Positions 35,669-45,013 of a DNA stretch of 64,000 bases are shown in pieces (position 1 is the first letter of the stretch; each line of letters begins with the position of its first letter). The position numbers and the translations under genes were made by a program. The notes below the pieces were generated by a model that saw only the letters and a list, made by a program, of their open reading frames with translations, was not told the DNA's origin and did no database searches. The stretch is from Sanyastnella coralliicola (GTDB lineage: Bacteria > Bacteroidota > Bacteroidia > Flavobacteriales_D > Sanyastnellaceae). The stretch covers positions 2,993,501 to 3,057,500 of the forward strand of contig NZ_CP132543.1 in the NCBI RefSeq assembly GCF_030845195.1. Reading direction: 5' to 3'.

Positions 35669-36000
35669 CCTTTGGCTAGGCGTTAGGCTTAAATCCGGCG
35701 TCCGGCATCCGGCATCCGTTTTTTGACTCTAAACCCTAGACTCTCGTCCCTCGACTAGATAGTTATTATTTCTTGATCACAAACCTCACGTGCATTCATA
35801 CTTATATTGTAGTCACGGCATCAATCGCTCAGCAAAGTGAATTATCATTCAACCATCATGGATTAAAGATTCCCTAGACTCTAGACCCTCGTCTCTAGAC
35901 TAACTAGTTCTCGATTATAATCTATTGATTATCGATTCCCTAGACCCTAGACCCTCGTCTCTCGACTAACAGTTTTCGATTATCGTTTCCAGATTATCGA
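35669..36000. repeat. Repeat-filled intergenic region after mutS
   Basis: 332 bases. CCGGCGTCCGGCATCC with a T-run at 35693-35726, then units of CTAGACCCTCGTCTCTAGAC type (about 35733-35758, 35874-35905, 35938-35970) and GATTATCGATT units. These CTAGAC/CTCG units are not seen elsewhere in the window. No promoter or gene is recognised. Confidence 0.6.
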
Positions 36001-37308
36001 TTACCCCGGGTTGATATACCCCCCACGCAGTCTCACCAAATTCGCATTTGTATCTAGCAGATTCTTTAGGGCTTCGATGCGTCCGATAGCGGCGTTGAGG
36101 TACGCTACTTGTTGGGTACGGTAATCGAATGAATTGATGACCCCGTTGTTGTATCGTTCTTCGGCGATATCGAGGGCCAGCTTTTGGTTGGCTACGTTCT
36201 CGGCAGTCAGGTTGTAAATTCCGAATTGTGCGTTGTAGAGCTCTACTGCATTACGCAGTTGGGTGCTCACGTTCAGCTGGAGGTCGATTTGGTTGTAGTT
36301 GGCAATCTCTTCGCTGATTTGCGCATTCTTGATGGCAGTGCGTGTCTTACCTCCGTTGAAAAGGTTGAAATTGAGCGTGAAGGTTCCGAAGTAGTTGAGG
36401 GTACGACCACTTCCTGAAAGTTCTCCGGCGCTGAAGTTGTTATCACTTTGGTTGATTCCCGCGTTGAAGCTCACCACTGGGTACATATTCGCTTTGGCTG
36501 AGCGCAATTGCTGTTCGCTGAGCAACTTATTGGCCATGACGTTTCTCAGCTGTTGGTTGCTGTTTTTGACCTCATCCCAGAGGGTGTTGTAGTCGTATGA
36601 TTGACCTGGAGAACTGAGATCTGTGGTCAACTCCCATACGGTATCGCTGGTTTGAAGCAATAGGTTGAGGTTGCGCATGGCATTGTCAAGCGCTAGCTGC
36701 TGCAGGAGGTAATTCGTGCTGTCTGAAACGATGGCGTTTTCAAACTGAAGGATCTCGAAGGTGGTGCTGGCACCCAACTCTTTCTTGAGCTCCATGTACT
36801 CCAAACGATCGCGTGAGAGGGCAATGACTTCCTCCAAGACGTCGAGCTTTTCTTGTTGGACTTGGACATCGTAGTACGCCAAAACGATGCCCTGAACGGT
36901 GTTTTCAATCACTACTGCTGCATTCCCTTCGCTAAGCGCTTCAAGCAATTCGAGCTGGCGTTTCTGAGCGAACATGCCGAAACCGTCAAACAGTGTCCAG
37001 TTCAAGTTGGCACCGTATTGAACGCCTTCTGATTCCAATTTAGCCTGAATGAAGCTGGTCGGGTTCTCGCTGTTGTCTGTGATATTGAGCGAGTAAGATC
37101 CCGTCAAATTCAATGAGGGCAAGGCGGAAGTTTGTCCCCACGAGTTGTTGTTCTCTGCGATGTCTGTATTCAGCTTGGCGATTTTGATCTGGAAGTTGTT
37201 GTCCAATCCAAATCTGATCGCGTCTTCCAAGCTTAAGTTTTCTTGCGCTAGCGCGGAAAACGTTCCGCCGCAGGCGAGAAAAAGAAGGACTAAAATCAAC
37301 TTATTCAT
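36001..37308 (-). CDS. Outer-membrane efflux channel, TolC family
   Basis: 435 residues with signal peptide ending FSALAQ (about 21). Two outer-membrane efflux protein repeats: LSLEDAIRFGLDNNFQIKIAK and the second half around SFDYRTQQVAYLNAAIGRIEALKNLL, both with long coiled-coil helices. It is the last gene of a three-gene operon (adaptor, pump, channel) and overlaps the pump gene by 8 bases. Dispersed word at 37246 encodes the signal-peptide end. Confidence 0.92.
   Translation of the reverse strand: MNKLILVLLFLACGGTFSALAQENLSLEDAIRFGLDNNFQIKIAKLNTDIAENNNSWGQTSALPSLNLTGSYSLNITDNSENPTSFIQAKLESEGVQYGANLNWTLFDGFGMFAQKRQLELLEALSEGNAAVVIENTVQGIVLAYYDVQVQQEKLDVLEEVIALSRDRLEYMELKKELGASTTFEILQFENAIVSDSTNYLLQQLALDNAMRNLNLLLQTSDTVWELTTDLSSPGQSYDYNTLWDEVKNSNQQLRNVMANKLLSEQQLRSAKANMYPVVSFNAGINQSDNNFSAGELSGSGRTLNYFGTFTLNFNLFNGGKTRTAIKNAQISEEIANYNQIDLQLNVSTQLRNAVELYNAQFGIYNLTAENVANQKLALDIAEERYNNGVINSFDYRTQQVAYLNAAIGRIEALKNLLDTNANLVRLRGGYINPG
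37246..37258 (-). repeat. Dispersed word TTCCGCGCTAGCG, copy 13
   Basis: Exact copy, reverse orientation, encoding Ser-Ala-Leu-Ala-Gln at the signal peptidase site of the TolC-family gene, as at 24367. Confidence 0.85.
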
Positions 37309-40300
37309 CTGCCTGGAAATTATCGTTCTTCAATACTTCTCTTAGTGCAGGTTCCCTCTCATTTGGTGGCGGGAAGGTTCCCTTAATCACCCACTGCCAC
37401 AAACCGTGGAGCCAGTTAGCCCAGATCATAAAGGCCGGAAGGAGCACCAGGATTATCAAGGTTACAAACAACAACCCGAACGCTACCGCGATAGCCATTG
37501 GGATGAGGAACTGCGCCTGGAAGCTTTTATTCAAGATGAGTGGTCCAAGTCCGGCGATCGTCGTCACAGACGTCAATACAATCGGACGGAATCGACTCAT
37601 CCCTGCTGCCCAGAGGGCCTCTCGGAAGTCCATTCTGTTCTTGATATTGGTATTGAACGCGGCGACAAACACCAGCGCATCATTCACCAGGATACCTATC
37701 AAAGCGATCATGCCAAGCACACTGAAAAGAGAGATCTGTGCATCAAGCACCCAGTGACCTAAGCTCACTCCGATCAATCCGAATGGAATCAAAGAAACCA
37801 CTACTAATCCTTGAATTGGCGAGCGGAAGGTCAACATGATGATGAAGACCATGATGGCCAGAATCAACGGTAATACCTGCCCGATACTCTGCTGAGACTT
37901 CAACTGCTCGCGGTTCTGTCCTTCGTAGCTTACTGATACACTCGGGTAGTTTGAAAGAATCTCCGGAACTACATTCTCGCGAATATCGCCATTCGCATCA
38001 CTGGCTGACACATTCGCATCTGCCAAGTCGGCACTCACTTGCACCTCACGCTTTCCGTACAGACGATTAATTGCTACTACTCCACGCTTGACGTCGAGTT
38101 CAGCTACTTCATCTAATGGCACTTCCAATCCTGTGACGGTTCGAATGCGAATCTTTGAAAGGTCGCCCACACTTGAGCGATCATCTTCAGAGTAGCGCAA
38201 CCATACGCGCACTTCGTCTTCTCCTCGTTGCAAGCGTTGCACCTCAGAGCCGAAGTATCCTTGACGTAATTGAGAGAGTACTTCCTGCTCGTTCAGTCCA
38301 AGTAAGGTCGCGTTTGGCTTCAAGCGGATGTTGACCTCTTTCAACCCCTTGCGGTTGTTGTCGATTACATCCTTCAGATCATCCCGCTTTTCCATCTCTT
38401 CACGCAAGGCGTCTGCTGCAGCGGTCAATTCATCAAGGTCATTTCCAAGGAGCGAAACCGAGACCGGTCTACCGAAGGGACTAAAAGTCGCGAAGCTGAT
38501 GTTGTCAGCGCCGTAGATTGGACCTACGCGTTGACGAATCATATCGGTCACCTCCAACACTTTCATGTTGCGGGCCTCTCCGTCGAGGAGCTGAATATTG
38601 ATCGTCCCCTGGTAGGTTGAAGGACCAATACGCTTATCCACCGCTAAGATTAATTGAAGCGAGTCATCACGCTGGGCGCTGAGTTCTTCGCTTACTTCCC
38701 ACGCCGCTGCTTCGATGCGGTCGAGGGCTTCCGTGGTAATGTAATCACGGGTTCCTGAGCCCATGGTCAAGTTCACCGTAATGTTATCTCCCTCAATGAA
38801 TGGGAAGAAGGTCGTCTTGACAAAACCTCCACCAATCATACCAGGAACCGTAATGGCAAATACGGCGACAACGATTCCGAAGGTGATAAAAGGGAGCTTC
38901 ATTGAGAATCGAAGCACCGGCGCATACAGTGTGTTGCGCAGCCAGTCCATCACCCCTTTCATGGTCTTCTCCAGCTTGTTCTGCTTTCGGTCTCTTGCCA
39001 AGGCTTTACTGTGACCAACGTGGGCTGGAAGAATCAACGCACCCTCTACAAGAGAGAACACCAAGGTCACCATCACCACAATGGCCATCTCACGGAAGAA
39101 ATCTCCGAGTCGACCTTCGATGAAGAAGAACATGGAGAAGGCTACCATGGTCGTGACAATCGCACTGAATACTGCAGGAAGAACTTCCAAGGTTCCTTTG
39201 ATCGTAGCATCATAGCGTGAGTATCCTTCTTCGTATTTCTGATAGATACTCTCAGCTATGACAATCCCGTCATCCACCAAAATACCAATCACGAGGATCA
39301 TTCCGAAGAGCGAGATCACATTGATGGTTACGCCAAGTAAACCAGCGAATATGAACATCCCAGCAAAGCTGACAGGGATGGCTAATGCTACCCAGAACGC
39401 CAACCTTGAATTCAGGAAGAGCGCCAGAAAGAACACCACTAACAAGAACCCCACGATTCCGTTATTCACGAGGAGGTCAATACGTTGGTTCAGCACCACC
39501 GATTGATCGCGAATTACGTGCAAGGTGACATCTGAATTCTTAGTATTAAAGTCGTCGATGTATTGGCGCACTTTTTCAGTGATGCCAATGATGTCTTCTT
39601 CAAGTAGATTGTTCACCGTCACTACCGCTGCCGGTTGTCCGTTAAACCAATTTCTCGACGGGTCATTGTCACTCCAACGATCCGTCACTTCAGCAATCTC
39701 ACCTAAGCGAATGACACGTCCGTCTGCCTCGGCACGCACCACGATATCTCTTAGCTCATAGGCACGGTACTCCTTGAATCGTCCACGAATCAATAGTTCT
39801 TCGCGATCTGTGCGAATCTTACCACCGGTCGTCTCCAGGTTGGCCGCTCGGATAGCGAGGGACACCTCATTGAAGTTGATACCGAGTTCTAGGAGTCGTT
39901 GTTCATCGACGGCTACTTGAATCTCTTCATCAGGGAAACCGCTGAGCGATACCTGAGAAATTCCGTCTTGCGCACGGAGGTCTGATTCGATCCCACGTGC
40001 TGTTCGTTTGAGATCGGTCAAACTCAAATCACCCGCCACCGCAAACGAAATGGCAAAGCCGATGGACTCTTGCTTATAGATGATCGGCGGTTCCATGCCG
40101 ACCGGGAACGAAGAGATGCGATCTACCGCATTCTTAACGTCTTGTAGTTTCTCATCAGTCTTCCCTTCATCTAAGACATCGATGGTAATGGTTGCTGAGT
40201 TCTCGGTACATACCGACTTCACTTGGTCTAACCCAGCTACCCCTTTGAGGTTGTCTTCAATCTTGGCCACCACCCCTTCTTCGATCTCTTCAGGAGAAGC

Positions 40301-40462
40301 ACCTGGGTAGACAATCTGCACAGAGATGGTCTTGGTTGGTGTTTCCGGGAAGAAGTTCGAACGCAGGTTGAACATCCCGATGACACCTGCCAAGAGAATG
40401 GCAATCATCACCAGGTCACCAGTGATTGGAAACTTGATGAAGTATTTGATCAATGAATTCAT
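37301..40462 (-). CDS. RND family efflux pump, inner-membrane permease
   Basis: 1053 residues, usual size. Proton-driven exporter of the HAE/AcrB-like group, with twelve predicted membrane helices and two large periplasmic loops. TM4 carries the acid pair in GILVDDGIVIAES. In the TM10 segment (IGILVNDALVFVAAF) the lysine that AcrB uses for proton relay appears replaced by Asn. Starts 4 bases within the adaptor stop. Substrate unknown; drug, dye or metal export all fit the family. Confidence 0.93.
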   Translation of the reverse strand: MNSLIKYFIKFPITGDLVMIAILLAGVIGMFNLRSNFFPETPTKTISVQIVYPGASPEEIEEGVVAKIEDNLKGVAGLDQVKSVCTENSATITIDVLDEGKTDEKLQDVKNAVDRISSFPVGMEPPIIYKQESIGFAISFAVAGDLSLTDLKRTARGIESDLRAQDGISQVSLSGFPDEEIQVAVDEQRLLELGINFNEVSLAIRAANLETTGGKIRTDREELLIRGRFKEYRAYELRDIVVRAEADGRVIRLGEIAEVTDRWSDNDPSRNWFNGQPAAVVTVNNLLEEDIIGITEKVRQYIDDFNTKNSDVTLHVIRDQSVVLNQRIDLLVNNGIVGFLLVVFFLALFLNSRLAFWVALAIPVSFAGMFIFAGLLGVTINVISLFGMILVIGILVDDGIVIAESIYQKYEEGYSRYDATIKGTLEVLPAVFSAIVTTMVAFSMFFFIEGRLGDFFREMAIVVMVTLVFSLVEGALILPAHVGHSKALARDRKQNKLEKTMKGVMDWLRNTLYAPVLRFSMKLPFITFGIVVAVFAITVPGMIGGGFVKTTFFPFIEGDNITVNLTMGSGTRDYITTEALDRIEAAAWEVSEELSAQRDDSLQLILAVDKRIGPSTYQGTINIQLLDGEARNMKVLEVTDMIRQRVGPIYGADNISFATFSPFGRPVSVSLLGNDLDELTAAADALREEMEKRDDLKDVIDNNRKGLKEVNIRLKPNATLLGLNEQEVLSQLRQGYFGSEVQRLQRGEDEVRVWLRYSEDDRSSVGDLSKIRIRTVTGLEVPLDEVAELDVKRGVVAINRLYGKREVQVSADLADANVSASDANGDIRENVVPEILSNYPSVSVSYEGQNREQLKSQQSIGQVLPLILAIMVFIIMLTFRSPIQGLVVVSLIPFGLIGVSLGHWVLDAQISLFSVLGMIALIGILVNDALVFVAAFNTNIKNRMDFREALWAAGMSRFRPIVLTSVTTIAGLGPLILNKSFQAQFLIPMAIAVAFGLLFVTLIILVLLPAFMIWANWLHGLWQWVIKGTFPPPNEREPALREVLKNDNFQADE

Positions 40463-41565
40463 GGGCGCTGCGCTTTCACGATCATACCGTCGTAAGCTCC
40501 AGGAATACGCTCACTGATGAGCTCTGCATTGTTGGATAAACCACGAATCAACGCATCCTTAGACGAAGCATAAATCACTTCTACCGTCTTCGCTTCGAGA
40601 ATAGAATCTTGCTCCAAGACAAACACCGTTTGATCATCCAGCAACAGGTCTAGCGGAATACGTGTGACATCTGCTACTGATTGCGAATACACCTTCCCTT
40701 CCAGGTAAACCCCATCTCGGAGGTTGTCATTATTCACTTGGCAGAAGATCTTCGCCGTTTGTGTTGTGGGGTCAATGCTCTCTGAGATCCGCGTCACCTT
40801 TCCTTTGATGATGCTACCAGCTTGCATGAATTCTACGGAATCGCCCACTTGAACCACTTGAAGTGCATTGCGCGAAATGGCTGATTCTACTTCAAATCCT
40901 CCTCCACTCACGAGCTCTCCAATTTTTTGTCCGACCCGAACTAGTGATCCAGGATTCACAGAACTCATGGTCACTTCTCCAGTAAACGGAGCCGTCAACA
41001 CGTACTTATTAAGGCGTTCCTCTGACGAACGAATCGAGTAGAATTGATTCAAGATGCCTCGGTTCGACAAGAAGAACTTCTCTTGATCTGAGGCCGGACT
41101 AGGCATATCCTGCAAACGCGATTCCACATCGAGGTTGGCCGTGTAACTCCTCCATGTTTCGTAACGGTCTGGGTAATCGATTTTGATGTCAGCCAATGCC
41201 CCTGTCAATAGCTGAAGGAAGGCGCTGCGTTGAGCGATCAACGACATGCGTAGCTCGCTCCCATCCATGCGAAGCATGACATCTCCACGGCGGTATTTTG
41301 TTCCTGCTCTGAAGTCCTTTTTTGAAGACTGCACTACGCCAGACACTTCTGCGAAAATCTCGATTTTGTCTAGTGCCGTGACACGTCCTTGCACATAGGT
41401 GACAGGTGCTTGGGCTTGCACAGAGGCAGGCACGACTTCAACTAATCTTTTTGCTTTGGGAGGACTACTCACCGGGGGCTCCGGCTTCATTCCGATTAAG
41501 ACTGAGGCGACAAATCCGCCAATTGCTATGATGACAATTCCTACTAGAATTCGAAGGACGACCAT
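40459..41565 (-). CDS. RND efflux periplasmic adaptor (membrane fusion protein)
   Basis: 368 residues. One N-terminal anchor (about 5-23), a proline-rich spacer, then barrel-sandwich hybrid halves (VTYVQGRVTALDKIEIFAEVSGVV and YVLTAPFTGEVTMSSVNPGSLV) on either side of a short helical hairpin, as in HlyD_D23/AcrA-type adaptors. First gene of the operon; a TAGTTTTG box is 22 bases upstream (41588-41595). Confidence 0.92.
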   Translation of the reverse strand: MVVLRILVGIVIIAIGGFVASVLIGMKPEPPVSSPPKAKRLVEVVPASVQAQAPVTYVQGRVTALDKIEIFAEVSGVVQSSKKDFRAGTKYRRGDVMLRMDGSELRMSLIAQRSAFLQLLTGALADIKIDYPDRYETWRSYTANLDVESRLQDMPSPASDQEKFFLSNRGILNQFYSIRSSEERLNKYVLTAPFTGEVTMSSVNPGSLVRVGQKIGELVSGGGFEVESAISRNALQVVQVGDSVEFMQAGSIIKGKVTRISESIDPTTQTAKIFCQVNNDNLRDGVYLEGKVYSQSVADVTRIPLDLLLDDQTVFVLEQDSILEAKTVEVIYASSKDALIRGLSNNAELISERIPGAYDGMIVKAQRP

Positions 41566-41587
41566 GGGCTGTGTTTTAACTCGATTG

Positions 41588-41595
41588 CAAAACTA
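41588..41595 (-). promoter_or_regulatory. -7 box of the efflux operon (TAGTTTTG)
   Basis: Perfect TAnnTTTG on the minus strand. A TTTG lies 15 bases further upstream, slightly closer than the usual -33 spacing. No repressor gene is adjacent. Confidence 0.5.
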
Positions 41596-41703
41596 CAGCA
41601 TTGTCTAGGTCAAAGTTCACGAAGAGATCAAAAACCTTCAACCTGTACCAGTGTATTTAAAATTCATTCTCGATTTCGTAGCTTTTGTTACAAATCACAC
41701 GAG

Positions 41704-42066
41704 ATGACTGAAAGAACTAGAAAGATTGTAGTCATAATCATCACCATCCTCCTCGCTGCATGGATGATCTTGGCCGGTGTAGGAAAACTAATGCAACCAG
41801 AAGAAGTACTTCAAATGTGGGACAAATGGGGATACCCAGCCGCATTCATGATGTTCATCGGCGTCGCTGAAATCGCTGGTTCGATCGGTTTATTCATCCC
41901 CAAATTCCGCAAACTCGCCGCCCTCGGATTAATCATCATCATGATCGGCGCCGTAGTCACCCACGGCATCAACGACGAATACTCCAACTTAATGGGGCCT
42001 ATTATTGCGATTTTTATGTTGGTGTTGACGATTGTACTAAGGCGACCTATAGCTCAGGAGGAGTAG
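41704..42066 (+). CDS. DoxX-like membrane protein
   Basis: 120 residues with four membrane helices (about 8-26, 46-63, 69-87, 95-113). MILAGVGKLMQPEEVLQMWDKWGYP and AEIAGSIGLFIPKFRKLAALGLIIIM fit the DoxX/DoxX-like family. Function in Bacteroidota is not established; quinone-linked or redox stress roles are proposed for the family. Monocistronic; followed by a repeat region. Confidence 0.85.
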   Translation: MTERTRKIVVIIITILLAAWMILAGVGKLMQPEEVLQMWDKWGYPAAFMMFIGVAEIAGSIGLFIPKFRKLAALGLIIIMIGAVVTHGINDEYSNLMGPIIAIFMLVLTIVLRRPIAQEE

Positions 42067-42069
42067 CTT

Positions 42070-42188
42070 TCCGGCGTCCGGCGTCCGGCATCCGTTTTTT
42101 GTTTCGCCGTACTGTGGGCTCGCATGCGCGCCCTTAACAAAACTTACGCCTTAAGCCATACGCCATAAGCCTAGCGAAGCGAAGCTCG
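42070..42188. repeat. Composite intergenic repeat
   Basis: TCCGGCGTCCGGCGTCCGG with T-run (about 42071-42102), a near-palindrome GGCTCGCATGCGCGCCC with CTTAAC (about 42118-42140), then ACGCCTTAAGCC and ACGCCATAAGCC units. The first two parts recur together at 32.5 and 50.3 kb. Confidence 0.65.
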
Positions 42189-42659
42189 CTACCCTATCTC
42201 CGCAATCTTCCCATTCACCAACTCCACATATGGAACCAAGTATTCTGGAATCGCGTTCGTGGCTTGATCAATGCGCCATTGATAGGTGACTTCGTTGACT
42301 ACGTATTCAATGAAAATCCCTCCTTGGTCTGCGCAGTCTGGACAGCCGATTTCTTCTGATTCTTCGTTTAGAAGTTCTTGAGGTAGTTCCGTCAAGACGG
42401 GAAGTGCGCTGATGTATGCTTCATTCGAAAGCAAGACAAACTCGTAAGGGCCTGCACCGGGATAATTGTCGGCAACATCTTTATACAAATTGGAACCTGT
42501 CAGACGGTAGGTTTCGACGCAACCGTCGCCGGCACATTCACCATAGAAATGTCCGAAGGTAATCGACTCTACACGGGTGCCGTCGCGTGAATCATCTTCA
42601 CGGCTGCAAGAAGTAAGAGCTAAAATTCCGCCAAGGAAAAAGAGCGTAGCGAGTTTCAT
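42189..42659 (-). CDS. Hypothetical lipoprotein
   Basis: 156 residues. Lipobox LALTSCSR puts the lipid cysteine at about residue 18. The body carries two Cys pairs (GECAGDGCVET and IGCPDCADQG), beta-rich, no known domain. A perfect 11-bp hairpin lies 20 bases upstream of the start (42679-42703). Role unknown. Confidence 0.75.
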   Translation of the reverse strand: MKLATLFFLGGILALTSCSREDDSRDGTRVESITFGHFYGECAGDGCVETYRLTGSNLYKDVADNYPGAGPYEFVLLSNEAYISALPVLTELPQELLNEESEEIGCPDCADQGGIFIEYVVNEVTYQWRIDQATNAIPEYLVPYVELVNGKIAEIG

Positions 42660-42678
42660 GAGTACTGTTTTGGTAGTT

Positions 42679-42703
42679 TAGAAACGAGCTAGGCTCGTTT
42701 CTA
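42679..42703. promoter_or_regulatory. Perfect 11-bp stem-loop in lipoprotein leader
   Basis: Arms TAGAAACGAGC (42679-42689) and GCTCGTTTCTA (42693-42703), loop TAG. It lies between the minus-strand T9SS gene and this lipoprotein gene. No T-run follows on either strand, so it is more likely an RNA leader structure or a protein site than a terminator. Confidence 0.5.
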
Positions 42704-42769
42704 GTATGCGGTAGGCTGTAGGCAGTATGCCGCTTACATGCAGCATACAGCTTACAGCCTACTGCGTAC
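42704..42769. repeat. Long imperfect palindrome, 27-base arms
   Basis: Left arm 42704-42730 and right arm 42743-42769 are complementary at 23 of 27 positions with a 12-base loop. Each arm consists of GTAGGC/GTATGC-type short units. The same unit type is seen at 9.65 and 56.85 kb. Confidence 0.65.
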
Positions 42770-42781
42770 GTCGCGAAGCGA

Positions 42782-44662
42782 TCACCGAACTACTCGGAGG
42801 CTTTCGAGCATGCCGTCTTCGCGTTGTACTGAGAGAATGTAAACGCCAGGAGGCAGAGCGCTTACGTCGATCTGAGTTTGTCCTTTCAGGGCTTGCGCTG
42901 TTAGGACGAGTTGCCCCGTAGCGTCGAACAGACGGATGATCTGATCTTTCGCTTCGAAGTCCATTTTCACAGTTAGAATTTCTCCAGCTGGTTGTGGGAA
43001 GGCACTCAGGCGGTCATCCAATTCCGCGTTAGCGTTAGGAACACCAACCACGCCATCAAGAGTAATAGTTCCAGTCACAGAACCACAGTCATTGGTAAGC
43101 GTGAGCGTCACCTCTGCTGTTGGACCTGTTTCGAAAATGTGGAATGGGAAAGGATCAGTGCTGGTGGTACCGTCACCGAAATCCCAGAGGTATTCGTCTG
43201 CTTGGGAGATGTTCCAGAAGCTGAAACCATCACCCGATGGTTGAGCTACAATACTGATACCTGGAGGAACACAACCGAAACACTGCTCTTCGAGCGCTTG
43301 GATATCCTGAGAGAATTCAAGCGCATTCTGTGCCGCATTCAGCGGACCTTCGCCTTCATCAGCAAGCGCCCAGCAAAGGACAGAATTCGTACAGAACTCC
43401 ATTCCTGGGGTCAGTGTGAATGGTGCCGTAGAGCACATCACACGGACATCTGAAGGCGCTTCATCGATCGTCTCTGGGATGCCATCGTGCTGGAAATTCA
43501 CTGTCACCCCGTTTTCTTGGAACTCTTGTCCGTTCACGAAGTAACCCGCCATCCAGTTGTAGTAATCCAAGCTCTGGCTCGGTAGAATAGTGAATGGATC
43601 ATCGATCAATCCATGGCCTAACCCTAAGGTCTCATTATCCACGATTCCGTCGTCGTCATTGTCTACTCCGTCGAAATCCATCGGAGGTCCTTCTAACAAT
43701 CGGAAAACCAAGGCAGGAGTGTCATTTCCGAAGCCGCCTGAGCCCTCATCAACCGCATCACCGTTAAAGGCAATCATGGCATTTTCTTCTGGCACGAATA
43801 CCGCGTAATCATCGGCAAAGTTCCCCAAGTCTGGATCGAGGAAATGCCCGATGTAGGTATCTGACAGGGTTTGTGTGCCTCGGTTGATAAACTTGGTGCG
43901 ATGGAACACTGCGTTAAAGTATTCCTCAGAGTAGTAACGGTAGACCATGTGATGAATCTCCATCCCAATCATATCACCACCGGAAGCCGTGTGCACGTTT
44001 CCTTTATCGTTCATGATCCACACATAACACTCGTCCCCTTTCAAGGTATTACAGCAATCATCTTCGTTTCCAAAAAGCGGGTAATCACCCCCTGTAGGGT
44101 CGTAGAAGTTGTTCTGATCGTAATCGAAGTAAGGGAGCAAGTCGAATGCTTGTCCTTCATCCACATTGCCATGCGCTGGGTAGGTGAAGAACTCTTCTGG
44201 AATGACATACCCATTCGGGAACATCATTTCCTCATCGCAATCTGGATCGTTCAAGCAATCAAAGTAAGCGCGATGCTGTTCTGACCAAGAGCGGAAAAGA
44301 CGAATGATCACATCATACTGACCACAAGTCTCCAGACTCACCTCAGCCGTCCCATCCGCCGTCAGCGGACCTGGGTAAAAATCAGCACCATCAGTTCCGT
44401 AGGTATCCGCAGCCAGCTTTAACTGTTGATCAGGAGTAATCCCTCCAATCCATTGAGACATCACATAAAGGAGCGGGTTCTCATCCCCAAAATCTCCTAT
44501 TCCTAATGCCGGGCTAGGCCCCAATGAATTCAATACGGTACCGCTTGTACCTTGAGAATGTACCACTCCGCTACTTGCAGAAATGATACCTGTTGTTCCT
44601 TGCTCGCATTGCGCCACAACTAGGCCAGGCAGGAGCAGGAATAAAATGTAAAGTTTTTTCAT
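42782..44662 (-). CDS. T9SS-exported surface protein with PKD domain
   Basis: 626 residues from the ATG at 44662 (MKKLYILFLLLPGLVVAQ signal peptide); an upstream in-frame ATG at 44713 adds a polar lead that breaks it. The N-part (DQQLKLAADTYGTDGADFYPGPLT, EEFFTYPAHGNVDEGQ, FDYDQNNFYDPTGGDYPLFG) is related to the larger 45988 gene. A PKD-like domain is near 490-560 (EYLWDFGDGTTSTDPFPFH). C-terminal about 70 residues are a T9SS sorting domain (LSAFPQPAGEIL, PPGVYILSVQ). Role unknown. Dispersed word at 43022. Confidence 0.85.
   Translation of the reverse strand: MKKLYILFLLLPGLVVAQCEQGTTGIISASSGVVHSQGTSGTVLNSLGPSPALGIGDFGDENPLLYVMSQWIGGITPDQQLKLAADTYGTDGADFYPGPLTADGTAEVSLETCGQYDVIIRLFRSWSEQHRAYFDCLNDPDCDEEMMFPNGYVIPEEFFTYPAHGNVDEGQAFDLLPYFDYDQNNFYDPTGGDYPLFGNEDDCCNTLKGDECYVWIMNDKGNVHTASGGDMIGMEIHHMVYRYYSEEYFNAVFHRTKFINRGTQTLSDTYIGHFLDPDLGNFADDYAVFVPEENAMIAFNGDAVDEGSGGFGNDTPALVFRLLEGPPMDFDGVDNDDDGIVDNETLGLGHGLIDDPFTILPSQSLDYYNWMAGYFVNGQEFQENGVTVNFQHDGIPETIDEAPSDVRVMCSTAPFTLTPGMEFCTNSVLCWALADEGEGPLNAAQNALEFSQDIQALEEQCFGCVPPGISIVAQPSGDGFSFWNISQADEYLWDFGDGTTSTDPFPFHIFETGPTAEVTLTLTNDCGSVTGTITLDGVVGVPNANAELDDRLSAFPQPAGEILTVKMDFEAKDQIIRLFDATGQLVLTAQALKGQTQIDVSALPPGVYILSVQREDGMLESLRVVR
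43022..43034 (+). repeat. Dispersed word TTCCGCGTTAGCG, copy 14
   Basis: Exact copy, read as Ala-Asn-Ala-Glu, just before the T9SS sorting domain. Confidence 0.85.
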
Positions 44663-44750
44663 AGCTCTGTGTTTTATGGCAGAGCGAAGTAGAGCAGTGG
44701 GTTTCAAGGTCAATATAGAGGTTGTGGGTGGGGTGGCCTATTGTTTGATT

Positions 44751-44785
44751 CCTAAAAGGATGGAATAATAACTATTCCATTTAGG
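44751..44785. promoter_or_regulatory. Stem-loop in divergent intergenic region
   Basis: ATGGAATA (44760-44767) and TATTCCAT (44773-44780) are exact arms; CCTAA and TTAGG extend the stem after a bulge. Located between two divergent secreted-protein genes. Confidence 0.4.
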
Positions 44786-44814
44786 CTTATGGCTTATGGC
44801 ATAAGGCTTAAGCC

Positions 44815-44921
44815 CAGCACAGAACCAACTTACGCCATAAGCCTTACAGCCAGCACAGAACCAACTTACGCCATAAGCCTTACAGCCCAGCACAGAACCA
44901 ACTTACGCCATTGGCCTTAAG
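44815..44921. repeat. Three tandem copies of a 36-37 base unit
   Basis: Units start with CAGCACAGAACC at 44815, 44851 and 44888 and continue ACTTACGCCATAAGCC. Copies abut with no spacer. The preceding stretch GGCTTATGGCTTATGGC is roughly complementary to the unit. The 44663-45013 gap otherwise has no gene. Confidence 0.7.
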
Positions 44922-45013
44922 CCTTAGGCCAGAGGGCGAAGCGACCTATCAGACATCGTCCTACAGACCTCTATGCAACCTGCACGTAAGCAGGGGTAAT
45001 TAATTATAATCTG

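Noticed and set aside
44815-44921. CRISPR array
   Set aside because: Three units abut without spacers, and no cas gene is near.
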